From Bemisia tabaci (Eukaryota > Arthropoda > Insecta > Hemiptera > Aleyrodidae): a stretch of DNA of 64,000 nt. The notes under the pieces are model-generated. The model made no database searches. It was not told the origin of the DNA and saw only the letters and a program-made list of their open reading frames with translations. The translations under genes were made by a program, and so were the position numbers. How positions within the stretch are numbered: position 1 is the first letter of the stretch; every line of letters starts with the position of its first letter. Location: positions 67,141,660 to 67,205,659 of the forward strand of contig NC_092793.1 of assembly GCF_918797505.1 (NCBI RefSeq), given 5' to 3'. Below, piece after piece: positions 1 to 11,418 of the stretch.

Positions 1-2696
1 GCAACACTACGAAGGCATCTCACGAGATGCTGCTCATTCCTGAGGAATTGCATCTAGTTTGATGGTGAAAGAGCAATTGAACAGTTTCGCCGAGACAAAG
101 AGACGGTCATTGATGGCACTCCTAATTTTGAGGGGCTCTCCACGTTTCATGTTCAGCCGACTCAACATCAACATGAGTGCGACTTGCAATGTCACGATTC
201 ATTTCACCCGCCAGATCTGCCATCACTACAATTTCGTTTCAACTCCATCGACCTCTATTTCCCGGTCACTGCGCTCAATAAGGGGGAGGGGGGGGTGCCA
301 TGGTCTCCCCTCCCCCATCCCCGAGAAGGGCGGTTGATCGGATCTTCCACTTGCCCACCCACACCCGTGGACCGGAAACAACATAACTCGATGAAAACTT
401 AGTGTGAATGTGAGCTTTTTTGCGATACGGCTTTTTCGACGTAGAGTTACCTGATTCTGCGGGGGTGATCAGGGGTCCGTTTAGGGACTCCGATGTGGGA
501 TCGATACGTTTAATAGTCCCCGCACGTCGAGATGTCATGGAATTTGAAAGTTATGAAAGAGCTCTGAAATTATATTATGTTTTCACATACATCGGAGCGC
601 TGATCGGTATCGGGGCCGCTGGAGCGTTACGGATATCTTCTTTTGCGCGGTCGAGCGACGCGACGCGACGCGACGCTCGGCGAATCTCCGGGCCATTGAG
701 CTTCGCCCGCCTTGTAATTTGGTGTAATGAGTCTTTGCAGTGCAGTGTTCTAAAAGAAGCAAGGTCGGGAGATGAAAAGAGGAGGTAACGCGATTCACAG
801 GAATTAGATTTTATCTTGCGAGCTTATTACCCTCGTATATTAGTGGCACAATAAATACCTTCACGAGAGAAGCTATTTTCTAAATTCGTCTCTTATTGAT
901 TTGTAACTACCCGAAATTTGAAATCTCTGAGTGCAACTGTTCAAAAATTACTCGGGAAAAGGGGAGGAGGGTCCTGATTTTTTGATCACCTTGTATAGTG
1001 TGGCATTGCGTGTGATAGAATATTTGGTATTGGTTACTTTCAAACTTTTTACTTTTTCTCTACATATTCCAATTGACTTTGCTCTATTATGCTCTCTATC
1101 TTAACTATTATGCCTCAAGGTCAGATTTAGAATTTTTGGGTCTATAGGCGTAGGCTGTGGTGCGGGCCCCCCTAAAGTGTACCTTCTCGGAAAAGGGGGG
1201 GGGGGGTGAAGAGGCGAACTTATCCAGCACAGGTGAGCAGTGGCGGATCCAGCAGTGTGAGATACACGTGTGGTATGATATACGTGTTTTTCGGATTGAG
1301 ATACACAAAAAGAAGCTGAAATGTGAGTGGGTATTCATGACCGTATTTACGTATTTATCATCCCTAAGGATGTCACGGTTTTGTCACCTCCGCGACTTGA
1401 GAGTGAAATCATCGACTTTCAAATTTCAAAATTGTGAAAGGGGAATAGTTGCATTTTTTTTATCAAACTAATGAAGGCCACAGTACTTTTTGAAAAAAAA
1501 AGAAAGAAAAAAATTTCGGCTACCGCTTTTACAATTTTTGCACAAAAATCACATTATGTACACCGTTTTTTCGGCAGCACGCTGAGTGCGCTGCCGCCGT
1601 TTCTTTGTTTTTCTCTTATATTTTCAAGCCGTCCCTTTTTGTCGCCTTAGGCAGCGAAAATGAGACGTAGGTGGTCTTTGCCTAAATACGTTTATGTTCA
1701 TGTAGTGTCGTCTTGCATTTATTAGAAATAACCATGGGAATTGTTCGCAAAACATGCAGTTGTTTCATAACTTGTTAGATCTTGATTTTGAGCCTTCAAA
1801 GAAATGACGGAGAGTTTATTTGATCCATTTACGTGATGCACTTCGCTGTGAACTGCGGAAAACTGTTTTCACCAGTCAAAACCGCCTTCAGTTTCGTATG
1901 ATACTTCACCACCCACATCGGAGTTCAAATATTTGCGTCAAGCATCGGTGTATTTTGATACTAACTCTTTCGATCTTTTAATCGCTTATCAAACATTCAT
2001 TAAGTTATTCATTTCTTTTTAGTAAAACAGTACTGGTACTTAGGGAAATGTACCATCGTACACAAAAACTCAAAATTGAGATATTACCTACTACCTATTA
2101 TTTACGAAAATGGCACATAAACGCAGAGAAAAGTCAAGAAGACCAGAATGATGACGGGTATAACTTTCGACGGAAAACATAATAGGCGTGTGTGAAAATT
2201 ACTTGAAGCTCGACCTGTTCAATATTTGTTCATGGCTCAAAATACCTTTAACACCCTCTTTGGCAAAAAATAAATTAAATGGCTAGCATACCATCGACAG
2301 TTTTCCGTGGAAAACTCGCGTTTTCAATTCTTGACTCAACTTGACACATTCTCTATCCTGTAAAATGAGTCCTCTTTTCTGAGAAATGTCGCAAATATCG
2401 TCGCATGACCCTCCAGGAAAATGAGAGAGCGTCTGGCTACGTGCACAAAATTAGCAGTCGGTAGAATACATTTCTGAGAGTTCAATAGCACAAACACAGC
2501 TTGGCCTAACTACTCGTAAGTGCTTAACGGCCGAATCCCGAACGAAGAGTCATAAAAATGTCGGCGAGTTAATTAGCATATTATTCAAATAGAATTCGTG
2601 TCCACGATATTCGGACACCGGCATCACGAATGCCGTGTATCGTAACTGCGCCAAGGTTTCGGAGGTCCACCTCACTCTCACAACTTACATACTTGG
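1..2696. other. No supported gene; assorted low-complexity sequence
   Basis: I see no convincing coding region here; the open frames are short and overlap on both strands. Small items are a CGACG pentamer array in a hairpin-like context (about 653-680), a run of 12 G at 1195-1206 followed by CAGTGGCGGATCC near 1229, which looks like one end of an old hAT-type element without a visible partner, and a short hairpin (CGGCAGC...GCTGCCG) at about 1573-1597. A stretch near 1890-1915 resembles the arms of the foldback repeat at 51.9-52.9 kb (GCCTTCA-TTTCGTA-GATAC). Confidence 0.5.
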
Positions 2697-2870
2697 CAGA
2701 AAATACTCCAGCTTTCAGCCGCAATGGAGCGCTTGCATGCGTTAGAAATTTGCAATTTAAGTACATTAACTTCTGTAAAATTTCGCGAGGAAACGGTGGT
2801 GCCACTTTTTTTCTCAGAAACGAACTTCAAGCTCAAGAAAGTGAGCTCTCAAAGTTCGTCGCTCCTCTGG
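2697..2870. repeat. Dispersed repeat, inverted relative to 16.7-16.85 kb
   Basis: The segment (GCGCTTGCATGCG...TTTAAGTAC...TTCTCAGAAAC) matches, with gaps and substitutions, the reverse complement of about 16,700-16,850. Shared blocks include ATTTAAGTAC, AAAATTT-GCG and TCTCAGAAAC/TCTGAAACAAACT. The two copies are clearly old. The open frames overlapping this segment are best read as repeat-derived. No terminal repeats or target duplication could be resolved. Confidence 0.5.
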
Positions 2871-2999
2871 AATAAGGCAATACCACCTACCTGTACCTTC
2901 CAGCGCAGAAAGAGGTTAGGAACCGGTGGTAAAGAACAAAATACATGGCATCTTATGGGGACTGCTGAAACGAGTAAAGTATGCATGTAGATATAGATG

Positions 3000-3205
3000 G
3001 CTTAAATGCGAAATTACGCATCTTTGTTGCGATGTTTCAAAATTTTCGCTCCTATCGAAGAGGAGGAACTTAAAAACTTTCTGTTGACAGAGAAGAGAAA
3101 TGATAAGAAGTTTTCGAGAAATCATGTTGACGAGTTTTCTGAAGAAAAAATGAAGTATTACAGAAGTCTCCAACGTCGCAAACAGAGACACTAGATTTCG
3201 CACTT
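3000..3205 (+). mobile_element. Diverged family B MITE
   Basis: This is an old copy of the 255-bp family B element at 11,164 and 12,939. Blocks such as TACGCATCT-GTTGCGATGTTTC near the left and AAGTATTACAGAAGTCTCC-ACGTCGCAAAC near the right line up in the same order. Both ends are eroded, so the TA target site is not visible. A 62-codon open frame through it is explained by the element. Confidence 0.6.
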
Positions 3206-6200
3206 TGGTCATCGAAAAACATAAGCAGATTAATTCTCTCCGAGCATTTGAGTCCCTCAAGAGTCTAGGTGCACACTCACACGCTCTGATAGTGCAGAAG
3301 CCGGGAGATGGTTAGATTTCTAATTTTCATCCAAATTGTGAATTGATCACCTACTTAATTTATTAATGATCAGATCATTGATATTCAAGACAAACTTTAT
3401 ACCACCTCAGAGTATGGCTCTCTGGAAAAAAAGTTCTCCATAATGGAATCCACGTTTCACTCTGTTCACGAATATATTAGTTAAAAAGGAACAATATTGT
3501 GACTCTCAAACTGTTGTAGGTCAAATGAAGAGAGAGTTAAGAACTTTTCCAAGTTAAAAGTTTCCGGCTATGAAATACCTATCGGTGATGAACCCCTCAG
3601 TGTCTTAAGTATTCTGCTTTCTTTAATTCGACTCTGTCGGAAATGAGAAACCGTTCGAAGTTGGTCGTCAGTTCAACTCTCCTCTCCTTAAACGTCCGCC
3701 ACGATGTGCCCACGATGTCAAGCTTCACATTTCTTTTCCTTCTTGATAAATGAGACAAGCCAGAAAAGGCCGGCCAGCAGTAAGAAGATTTTAAATACGA
3801 CCGACGTAACTTAACTAAAAAATTTAAAATTTCCATCACTTTAATCTCGAGTCAATGATTTCAGTTCATTAATGGCTGGGGTCGAAAAAATGCGTAAGTC
3901 CATCACAACATCTCAAACTATTTTATTATATTTGGATCGCATTTAGCAACAAGAAACCAGCATGATTACAGTGTTGTAAAAATGTTGCTTCTTCATTATT
4001 ATCTAAAAAAAATTTCAGATTAGCAAACAGTTTTTTCTTCCCACCAAAAAATTATTAATTTTAAAGAAAAGTTATTGTCCACATTTGAAAAATGTCCATA
4101 TTTGAAGTACTTTTAAAAGACAAGAAGAAGTTGGACGATTTTGAAAATACTGTAATCGCGCTGTTTCCTTATTTTTGCCAAATGGGATCCATTTTATCTG
4201 TCGAAAAGGAAACTGCGCATAACACCTCCTTGAAATTGCCTCTGGGTCTTCTGTAGTGAGCATAGAAAATTCACACAAAATTTGAAGAAAAAACGTTGGA
4301 TTTTTCTTTGAAGCGGATACTTGCTACGCCGCAATCAGAGATCCGCATTTTTCAAGTTCAGTCATCGTTAAATTATGTTTGTGGTCTCAGCGTCTGGCGT
4401 TTATACTACGTGTAAATAACACCAAAAAATGTCGGGGCGGGGAGAGCTTTAAAGAAAGAAATTTTGTTTTGCGTAGGCATTTATAGTCCCTAAGCCTCAT
4501 ACGGTAACGTGTGACAGGGCAGAACTTTATTTAGGTCACTGACTATACGTCCTCCCAATGCGTTTTGCAAATAAACTATCACACAAAAAAACACACACAA
4601 ATAAGACCTAATAACACATAAACACACACAAGGTCACAATGACATAAGAACCAGAGGGTTAGAGGGTTTCGTCATCTCATCCTACGTATCAGAATATCTT
4701 AAAAGTTTAGTGATGATGAATGGTCATTTTGAGACAATATTCAGAAAACTATTCGTGAAATTCAATTCCGCTGTAAGCAGAAACTTTTTACTTCGAAATT
4801 ACTTCATAGCCCAATTTCAAATTTCGCGACTGGCTAATGATGTCGAATTTATCGTCACAAAAATGCTAATGGGGGAACTTTATTTTTTTTATGTTCACAA
4901 CCTATTTATTATATTGAGCAGCTACTTTATCGCAATTAATTCTACTTTTGAAAATTATGCTTCGTCGAGCCTAATTCCTTCTTTGACACAGGGGAACCTT
5001 ACAGGGTGGCAACAAAAAGGAGACGGATGAATTAAATGTGCATCATCACAGCCCCTTGTGACACGGGGCATTACACGCATCACGCACCTCACGCCGGCAT
5101 ACGCACTTGAGGCAGGTCAGTTTTCTTTCAGGGAATCCTTGACAAGGATCGGTTTCGTCGCGCCGCGCCGCGCCGCGAAGGGGGTATGTGGGGTGAGAGA
5201 AGGTTGTGTTCCCCTCATCATTAGCACTTTATGGCACGCGATGTTACCCCGTACTGTTGCCGTTTGCGGAAAAATCCCGTTTTGCTGAATTGTTCTCAGG
5301 CTATTTAAGTAGTTTTCGTTATTTTCGTTTCGACGTAGCAACATCAACGTGAATCATCTTTTTCTTTTACTACTGTCAGACTTGAGGTGTCTGGTAATGG
5401 AGCGTGTCCAGTTGATATTTATGTACATTATCTGTATGGTAACTATCTTTAGAGTAATGTGGCGGTTTTGCCTTGAAGACAAATACTTTAGGAATGGAAA
5501 ACAAACGGTGAAATTCAACACTAAGTGTTGATGAGGCGCGTCATATACTCATGGATAAAATCAATTGGATTTGGTGCAAATGAGAAATATGGGAAATAGC
5601 CTAAGGGGTAGGAGGCTTTGCATATTGTTTGAAGTTGTGATTTTTTGTCCACAAGTGTTAAAACCCTTAAAAAGAAATACAATAACGCAGCCCATCCATC
5701 TTCAGTTTTTAATAATATAAAAAACATGGTGATTTGCCAAACTTTATCAACCTATATGACCGAAGCATGAATAGTTCTTCGATTAGGTAGCGTGACAAAA
5801 TTTGCAGCTGGCACTTACACACAAAACTGCACTTGTGCGCTTTGTACTCCAAGCCCCTCAATTTATTCATCTTCCTCAATCCACGTTGATAAATGATTAT
5901 TATAAAAAGCATTGAAGTTTTTCATAATGCCTAAGTAAATATCCAATCACCATTGAATCAGAAGCTTTACAACGCTGCTTAGATTGTGAAACTAGCTGCG
6001 TCATTTGCAGCTGAATGATTTAGAGGTGCCGAGATAATCTCTGAATATTTTCCCAGATTTTGATTCGTTTTTCTTTCAAAATAAGTAACACGTTGTGCAT
6101 TTTGGATTTGCTAAACATTAAGATAAAGTTGTGCGATATAAGCACCACTGCAAAGGTCATACAGCGTTTCTCAGGGATGCTTCGATTGGCGTCGTTTCCA

Positions 6201-6598
6201 GAGTATTTAACGTGAGGTTGAATTTTCGCAGTAAAAGCACTGCAGAAGTTCTTCGAGACAATGAGCAGAGAACAGAGGTATTAAGGAGCTTGTAAACTGA
6301 TATAATTGGCTCATTAAAAGTATGAGGACGATAGAGATAATGGCGTTGTTACTCTTTTAGAGAATGACGCTAGCAACAACGGCGTCTTCGGTCAACTGAT
6401 ATTCTCCCCGTGAAAGCGATTCCCTCCCTCTTTGAAAAAAGCATATCGTCCGCTCCCACGCTTTCCAATTTCTCATCTTTTTCAACTTTCGGTCCTTGGT
6501 GTCTTCGTTGCCGCGCGTTTACTTATTCATTAGCTGGTCTAGATTTTACAGCAAGAAACTACTACTTCTAGTTTTTCTATAAAAGCATACGTAGCGGC
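3206..6598. other. No supported gene
   Basis: The stretch is AT-rich with only short, overlapping open frames. I noted an AC-rich simple stretch at about 4583-4632 and a GC-rich CGCCG array at about 5158-5178. A 106-codon frame near 4,710-5,030 has hydrophobic segments but no recognisable domain and skewed, AT-driven composition, so I do not call it a gene. Confidence 0.5.
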
Positions 6599-6898
6599 GC
6601 AAAGAAAATCAAAATGAAGAGGTGAAGAAGAGGAAGAGACAGCAGAAAAATAAGGGGCAGAAAAGGAAGGAGATGAGAAGGGAAGGAAAAAAGAAGAGAA
6701 ATAATTAGCCAGGGGAGAGAGAGAGGGGAGGGAGGAAGAGAGAGAGGATGACGTAGCGTATGAGAGGAAAGAGAAATGCAAAAAATTGGAAAAAAAGAGA
6801 GAAAAAACGCGAATAAAGAAGGGAGATGGAAGAACAGAGGACGGAAAAAAGGAAAACAGAATGTGAGAGAAAAAGTAATGAACAGAGGAGAGAGAAAC
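6599..6898 (+). repeat. 300-bp purine-rich (GA) tract
   Basis: Nearly every base on the plus strand is A or G across about 300 bases, with interspersed GAGAG, GGGAGGGAGG and GAAAAA runs and only isolated pyrimidines. The reverse strand therefore translates into Phe/Leu/Ser-rich frames that look like membrane proteins but are compositional artefacts. Such tracts can form triplex (H-DNA) structure; whether this one does is inference. Confidence 0.85.
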
Positions 6899-7539
6899 AC
6901 ACTACACTCTGAAATGAACCCTGTCTTCTATACAATTCTATGCTTTTCTGGGCTCATCTCAATGTGTAGTTACGCCCTTATGTCATCCCAACCAAGAGTT
7001 ATCGCCAAAAAGGTGGTGATCGTGGAGTCCACGTCGATTTTAAAATACTTCCAAGCGCCACAAAATCTTTGAAGCTTGCGCGGTTACTTAGAGGCCAACT
7101 CAACTGAACTTTCTGAAGTGAACTTTTCGATTCAGAGTTGACAGAAAGAGATCGATACTCGCAGCTAGTAAAAATTTCCATCTCGTGAGTACAATTCATC
7201 AACATTTAACGCCCGTCGTTCCTGGATTAAATGCATAGGTTAGAAGCGCGGGCCGTAATCTCCATCACCAAAATAACGATCGCAACGCAGCGCTAGATCA
7301 CCAGACGTCACAGATAAATGTCAATACATCTGGTATAAAATTAAAAGAATACAAACATACATTGGCAACGCCCTCAGGAGCGCGCCAGGGAAATAATGAA
7401 CCTCTCGACTCTAAATTGCCCGACAACAGACAAGAAAATTTATCAAGAATCGAGCGCAATAAAAATAATAAAGAGGCACTTCAAAAACCAAAGTCCTCGT
7501 CCGAAAAAACATGCTCAGGCGCCCTATATACATGACGTA

Positions 7540-7548
7540 TATAAAAGG
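7540..7548 (+). promoter_or_regulatory. TATA-box-like motif
   Basis: TATAAAAGG sits in a stretch that is GC-richer than its flanks. No initiator or downstream gene can be identified, so this is only a motif match that can occur by chance. Confidence 0.15.
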
Positions 7549-7797
7549 ATGTATACATACATACCGTTCTAAAATCCTTACCGGAACTGGTCCGAGTTTG
7601 GGGCCGTTGGGATATTACGTGGTTTTTATCGGGTTCTCCCGATATTTTAATCCAAATCCGACTCAAATCTCGAGGCGCGGCCGTTCGTCTCGTTAAAACG
7701 ACGTAACCGCTCGATGGACCGAGTCTTCTGTTCCGTAAAAATTTAAGATTCCCAGGTCTCAGACGAGAAAAGTGGCGCGCGCTCGCGCGAGTGCGGC

Positions 7798-7804
7798 TAT
7801 AAAT
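7798..7804 (+). promoter_or_regulatory. TATA-box-like motif in CpG-rich context
   Basis: TATAAAT follows a CpG-rich alternating GC stretch (about 7,772-7,790) and is followed by GC-rich sequence. The layout resembles a promoter, but there is no identifiable gene downstream. Confidence 0.18.
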
Positions 7805-8105
7805 TTGAGCGGCAGCCGCGCCATGAGAACCGTTAAACAGAATAGACGCATGGATCATGATGGAACTGACGGACGAGCGTATGAAGTCACGGCCAGTGTT
7901 GCCATTTTAGCGGAAAGTTTTAAGTTCTATCCTGATAAAATGGACAAATCCTACTTGAAATATGACAATGTTGAGCTGAGGCAGGTGGAAACAGCTCTCT
8001 TTGCTCGCATATGAACAATTTTTTCCATCGATTCCATCGGCACTGGCCACTCCTCCCCGGTATCCACCCGCATTTTCACCAGGAATCTCCGACATAGGTA
8101 AGTAC

Positions 8106-8249
8106 CAGTGGCGTGGTGTGAATTGCGATATATCGATTGCTATACCATTTAAACCTATGGAAAAGGATCGATTACCTTGATAATCGATTCTTAACCATAC
8201 GTTTAAATGGCAGAACAATCGATATATCGCAAAGCACGCCACACCATTG
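8106..8249. mobile_element. hAT MITE, 144 bp, 8-bp target duplication
   Basis: It begins CAGTGGCGTGG and ends CCACACCATTG, with the two halves forming a long inverted repeat that contains GATATATCGATTG on one side and CAATCGATATATC on the other. It is flanked by GTAAGTAC (8098-8105) and GCAAGTAC (8250-8257), an 8-bp duplication with one mismatch. The CAGTGGCG end and 8-bp duplication are typical of hAT elements. It is non-autonomous with no coding capacity. Related copies lie at 27,335 and 56,276. Confidence 0.85.
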
Positions 8250-8257
8250 GCAAGTAC

Positions 8258-9167
8258 TTTATCTAAACTCTGCTAATTGCGAGGGGTAGGGGTACGTTGA
8301 CGATATTCTGATCATATGGCTGGGAAGAGACAGGAAACCAACACGGGGGGAGGGGGGTTGGGGAGTTTTTAGAAATCGGTATTCATACATGGTATTGAGC
8401 TGCGGACCAAGTTAGTGTGTTTGAGAGGACCGAACCCACGAGATTCCAATCTCAATCAATCCAAATGCTTTTTGAAAGAGAGTGTGCACCGTATAATTAT
8501 CGTCTTACAGAATCTTTCAGATTTGGGTTGCTCATGTTAACAATAAAAAAGCTGCATAATGAGCAGGAAGGGCTTACGGGCATTAGATGCATCGATTCCT
8601 GAACCGCTCTCTAGCTGAGTTTCTTGGATACTTGTTTGGGGCATCCTACACGCAATTATACGGGCTGATCTTGCGATCGGCGCTTTCATGCAGTTTAATG
8701 TAAATTACAACCTTCGCATTCTTATGCATTTGCGGTAGCATACTGTCGTGCGAACAAAAAACAACGTATCTACAGGCGATTCCGATGCCAGTCGCGCGGT
8801 TTCACTATCGTGTGCTAGACAAGGAACAGGCGTGAATTTGAAGAAGAAACTCGAGATACCGTTGCTGAACGCATACTGCCCTGTAGAACCGAAACCGCAT
8901 GTCTCGAATGAAAATTACTCGAGGATATGTCGATTTTGCTCAGCACGGAAGCTGAGGTATGGCTAGAAGAAGTGCAAGTCGCTGGTTTACAATATCCAGT
9001 GTTGCCAAGACTTGAGAGGGATCGCGCCACGCATTAAAGATCATAAAGTTTTCTCGTGCGATAGAATAATTACACCGCTTACAAAAGCGAAAGCTCGCAG
9101 GATTTGGCGTGAATGAGGAGAAGTTTACTGTTTATCATGTGTATCTCTATGCCTAAGCTCATCAATT
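8258..9167. other. No supported gene
   Basis: Only short frames without domains are present. There is a G-rich stretch near 8,345-8,362. Nothing else stands out. Confidence 0.5.
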
Positions 9168-9423
9168 CTGCCGTGCTAAGGAAAAACGCCGAATAAACCT
9201 TCAGGCGTTGCCATGAAATTTCCATGAATAAAACACGAATTTCCTGGTAAACTTGTAAATATTTTTCTTCCGATTTTTCAGCTAATTTTTCTTGCAATTT
9301 CACCAAACAGTTCTGAAAATTTCAAAGGAAAATATTCATCAATAATCTCGAAAATGAACATTTTATCGAAAGAAATGTGGCAACTCTCGAATGTTCATAC
9401 GGTGTTCTTCCTTAGCACGGCAG
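9168..9423. mobile_element. Family A MITE copy 1 (256 bp, TSD AATT)
   Basis: The left end is CTGCCGTGCTAAGGAAAAAC and the right end is GTTCTTCCTTAGCACGGCAG, an inverted pair of about 28 bp. The element is flanked by AATT on both sides (9164-9167 and 9424-9427). The interior carries the family's AT-rich core with repeated TTTTTC and AAATTTTC words. It has no coding capacity; open frames across it are chance. Confidence 0.9.
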
Positions 9424-10090
9424 AATTAATCAGTCGATTGATCAGTCACGTTGATCCAGGACACGGATTCGCTGAGCGTTCCATGCTGGTCTTTTTTCCT
9501 CTCAAGTACTTGACCTCACACAAAGAGTATATTGACCTTTATATATAGGTGTTCCTTTAACAACTCCTTTCCTTAAAGATGCTCAAGATTTGAGAAACAC
9601 TGAGATACAACATGAAAAGGTCAAATTTTGCAAACCTAGAGTAAAATTCAGGAATATAACATTAGAAATATAACCAGAAAACCAACTGAACATTGATCCA
9701 GCCCGAGGCGCCTTCAATTTGAAAGGATACTCTACGCTTCGTCTTAGAGCTAGTTTAGTTGCTTAACGCACTCGAACCCAACTTGGTACCCGAAAGAAAG
9801 ATTTCATTGCTTATTTCAGCCACGAAGAATAAAGAGAAGAAGCACGTGTCCGCACGGAAAATGTAAGTAGGTATGTTGTTTCTTCACTAGCCTGAAAATG
9901 TCAATTTTCAATTACAAAATGTACTGCCATTAATAATATGACAAAATTAACATCAAAATTGGACTACATTTCGCTATTCTAAACTACTTACATTTTACGG
10001 TTCAGTTTAGAAGCAACGTATGTACCATTAATTTTTCTAGCACACGAGTGTTTTTACGGACGAGCCAGAAATTTTAGTTCCTAATCGCAA
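9424..10090. other. No gene; small inverted repeat near 9,855-10,001
   Basis: ACGGAAAATGTAAGTAG near 9,856 is mirrored by CTACTTACATTTTACGG near 9,986-10,001. This suggests a short foldback element related in its ends to the CACGG group. No target duplication could be fixed. The rest shows nothing. Confidence 0.45.
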
Positions 10091-10322
10091 CACGGAAAAA
10101 AAAGGAATTGCTGATTCAGCAATTCAATTGCTAAAAACAGTGAGTGCAATGTTTCAACGCAGATTTTACAACAAAAAAATGCTACTTTAACCACCCCCGT
10201 GGTTAAATTAGTTTACAATGTGGTTAAAGTAGCATTTTCTTGTTGTAAAATCTGCGTTGTAACATTGCACTCACTGTTTTTAGCAATTGAATTGCTGAAT
10301 CAGCAATTCTTCTTTTTCCGTG
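10091..10322. mobile_element. Near-perfect palindromic foldback MITE (232 bp)
   Basis: The element begins CACGGAAAAAAAAGGAATTG and ends CTTCTTTTTCCGTG. The whole of each half is the reverse complement of the other, apart from a short loop around 10,190-10,225 (CCCCCGTGGTTAAATTAG region). The arms are about 100 bp with only a few mismatches, which indicates recent origin or gene conversion. The CACGG-A-run terminus is shared with the 2.3-kb element at 56,398. Flanking dinucleotides are AA on both sides, so a TA duplication is not seen. Confidence 0.85.
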
Positions 10323-10447
10323 AAAACGAAGTCCAATTTACAGTTTTAGTTGAATATTTCATGTGCAACCTTTGCGAGCGGCTCTTTAAACTGTGCGGCT
10401 AGTGGCGGGGCGCCGATGGCGTAGCTGGATCCCGATTTCTGCCAACC

Positions 10448-10679
10448 CACAGTGGATCGAGTCAATAGGAGAGATCGGACAAAATTTGGAAACTTTAAAG
10501 GCTTATAACTTCGTATATACAGAACTTTGATTTTCTGAAAGTGGTTTCATTGGTTCTCTCGTAAAGTTTTCTCTTGAAAGCACCCCTAAAAATTTAAAAT
10601 GAGACGAAATAAACATCAAAATTCGCAGTTTATGTCAAAAATTTCATGTCTGACCTCTCTGATGACTCGATCCACTGTG
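10448..10679. mobile_element. Family C inverted-repeat element copy 1 (232 bp)
   Basis: It begins CACAGTGGATCGAGTCA and ends TGACTCGATCCACTGTG; the inverted match continues inward (AGAGA-TC-GACA). A second, inverted and more diverged copy lies at 24,750-24,980 with shared interior (for example GAAATAAACATC and GCTTTCAAG-GAAAA segments). No coding capacity. The target duplication is not clear. Confidence 0.75.
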
Positions 10680-11163
10680 AGACCCCCGCCCCGGTCTCAT
10701 GCCATGAGACGCCCGCGGCCGACGCGACGGTCGGGGCACCGAGCATCTCACGATCAACAGCACCCGGCGCCGCCACCGCCACCGCCAACAACCATCCAAC
10801 TCCAATGGAAACCCCAAGTTTATAGGCGGTTTCTCACCGACTTCCGTTGCAATAAGCAATGGTAGCAGCGGCAACCTCATGACGAGCCGGTGACTAGTTG
10901 GTCGCCTAAGCCAACGTAATTGCACCCCATGTGCCATGTGCCCCAGTCCATTTCCGACTCCAGCCAATACTCACGATTTTTTGCGTCTAACGGAGAAACA
11001 TTTCTCTCATACAGGGTCGGACGGGCCCAGATGGTGGGGTAGCAATTGCCACCCGGGCTTCAGAGTCTGCGGGCCCCTGGGCCTAGATGATAATCGAGGG
11101 GCATCGAAAAGAGCCGTTTTTGGGCCCACCTTCAGTTTCCTTTGCTTTGAAATTGTTTGCATA
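10680..11163. other. No firm gene; GC-rich stretch and hAT-like remnant
   Basis: Bases 10,680-10,930 are GC-rich with CCGCCACCGCCACCGCC triplet repetition. Opposing 88- and 107-codon frames here are driven by that composition. Around 11,012, CAGGGTCGGACGGGCCC resembles one end of a hAT-type element, with no partner end visible in the window. Confidence 0.4.
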
Positions 11164-11418
11164 TCGACGGTGAAACTACCAAACCACGTATCTCGTTTGC
11201 GGTGTTTAAAAATCTACGCTCACATTTTATTTTTTTGAAGTAGACCAAATCAATATCATTCCTTGAAATTTTCACAGAATTTTCTCCGCACGAAGAGGAA
11301 AAATCACAGAAATTTTCAAGAGTGGACGTTAAGTAGTTTTTCATTTAAAAAGTAAAGTATGACAGGAAGTCTGCGACGTCGCAAACCGAGATACGTGGTT
11401 TGGTAGTTTCACCGTCGA
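11164..11418 (+). mobile_element. Family B MITE copy 1 (255 bp, TA target site)
   Basis: The TIR TCGACGGTGAAACTACC runs about 38 bp in, through AAACCACGTATCTCG, and its complement closes the element. TA lies immediately outside both ends, consistent with a Tc1/mariner-type duplication. It differs at only about ten positions from the copy at 12,939. A 70-codon minus-strand frame is conserved between the two copies only because the DNA is nearly identical. Confidence 0.88.

Larger units (their letters stand above)
6899..8097. other. No firm gene; moderately GC-rich with TATA-like motifs
   Basis: A minus-strand frame (about 7,481-7,858, 125 codons with an ATG) and plus-strand frames overlap, but none shows a recognisable domain. 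Two TATA-like motifs lie here and are listed separately. The segment around 7,770-7,815 is CpG-rich (GGCGCGCGCTCGCGCGAG) compared with its surroundings, which may mark an old promoter or exon edge. Confidence 0.4.

Noticed and set aside
6539..6935. Phe/Leu/Ser-rich minus-strand frames resembling membrane proteins
   Set aside because: They are translations of the purine tract at 6,599-6,898 and appear in three frames at once, which is a composition effect.
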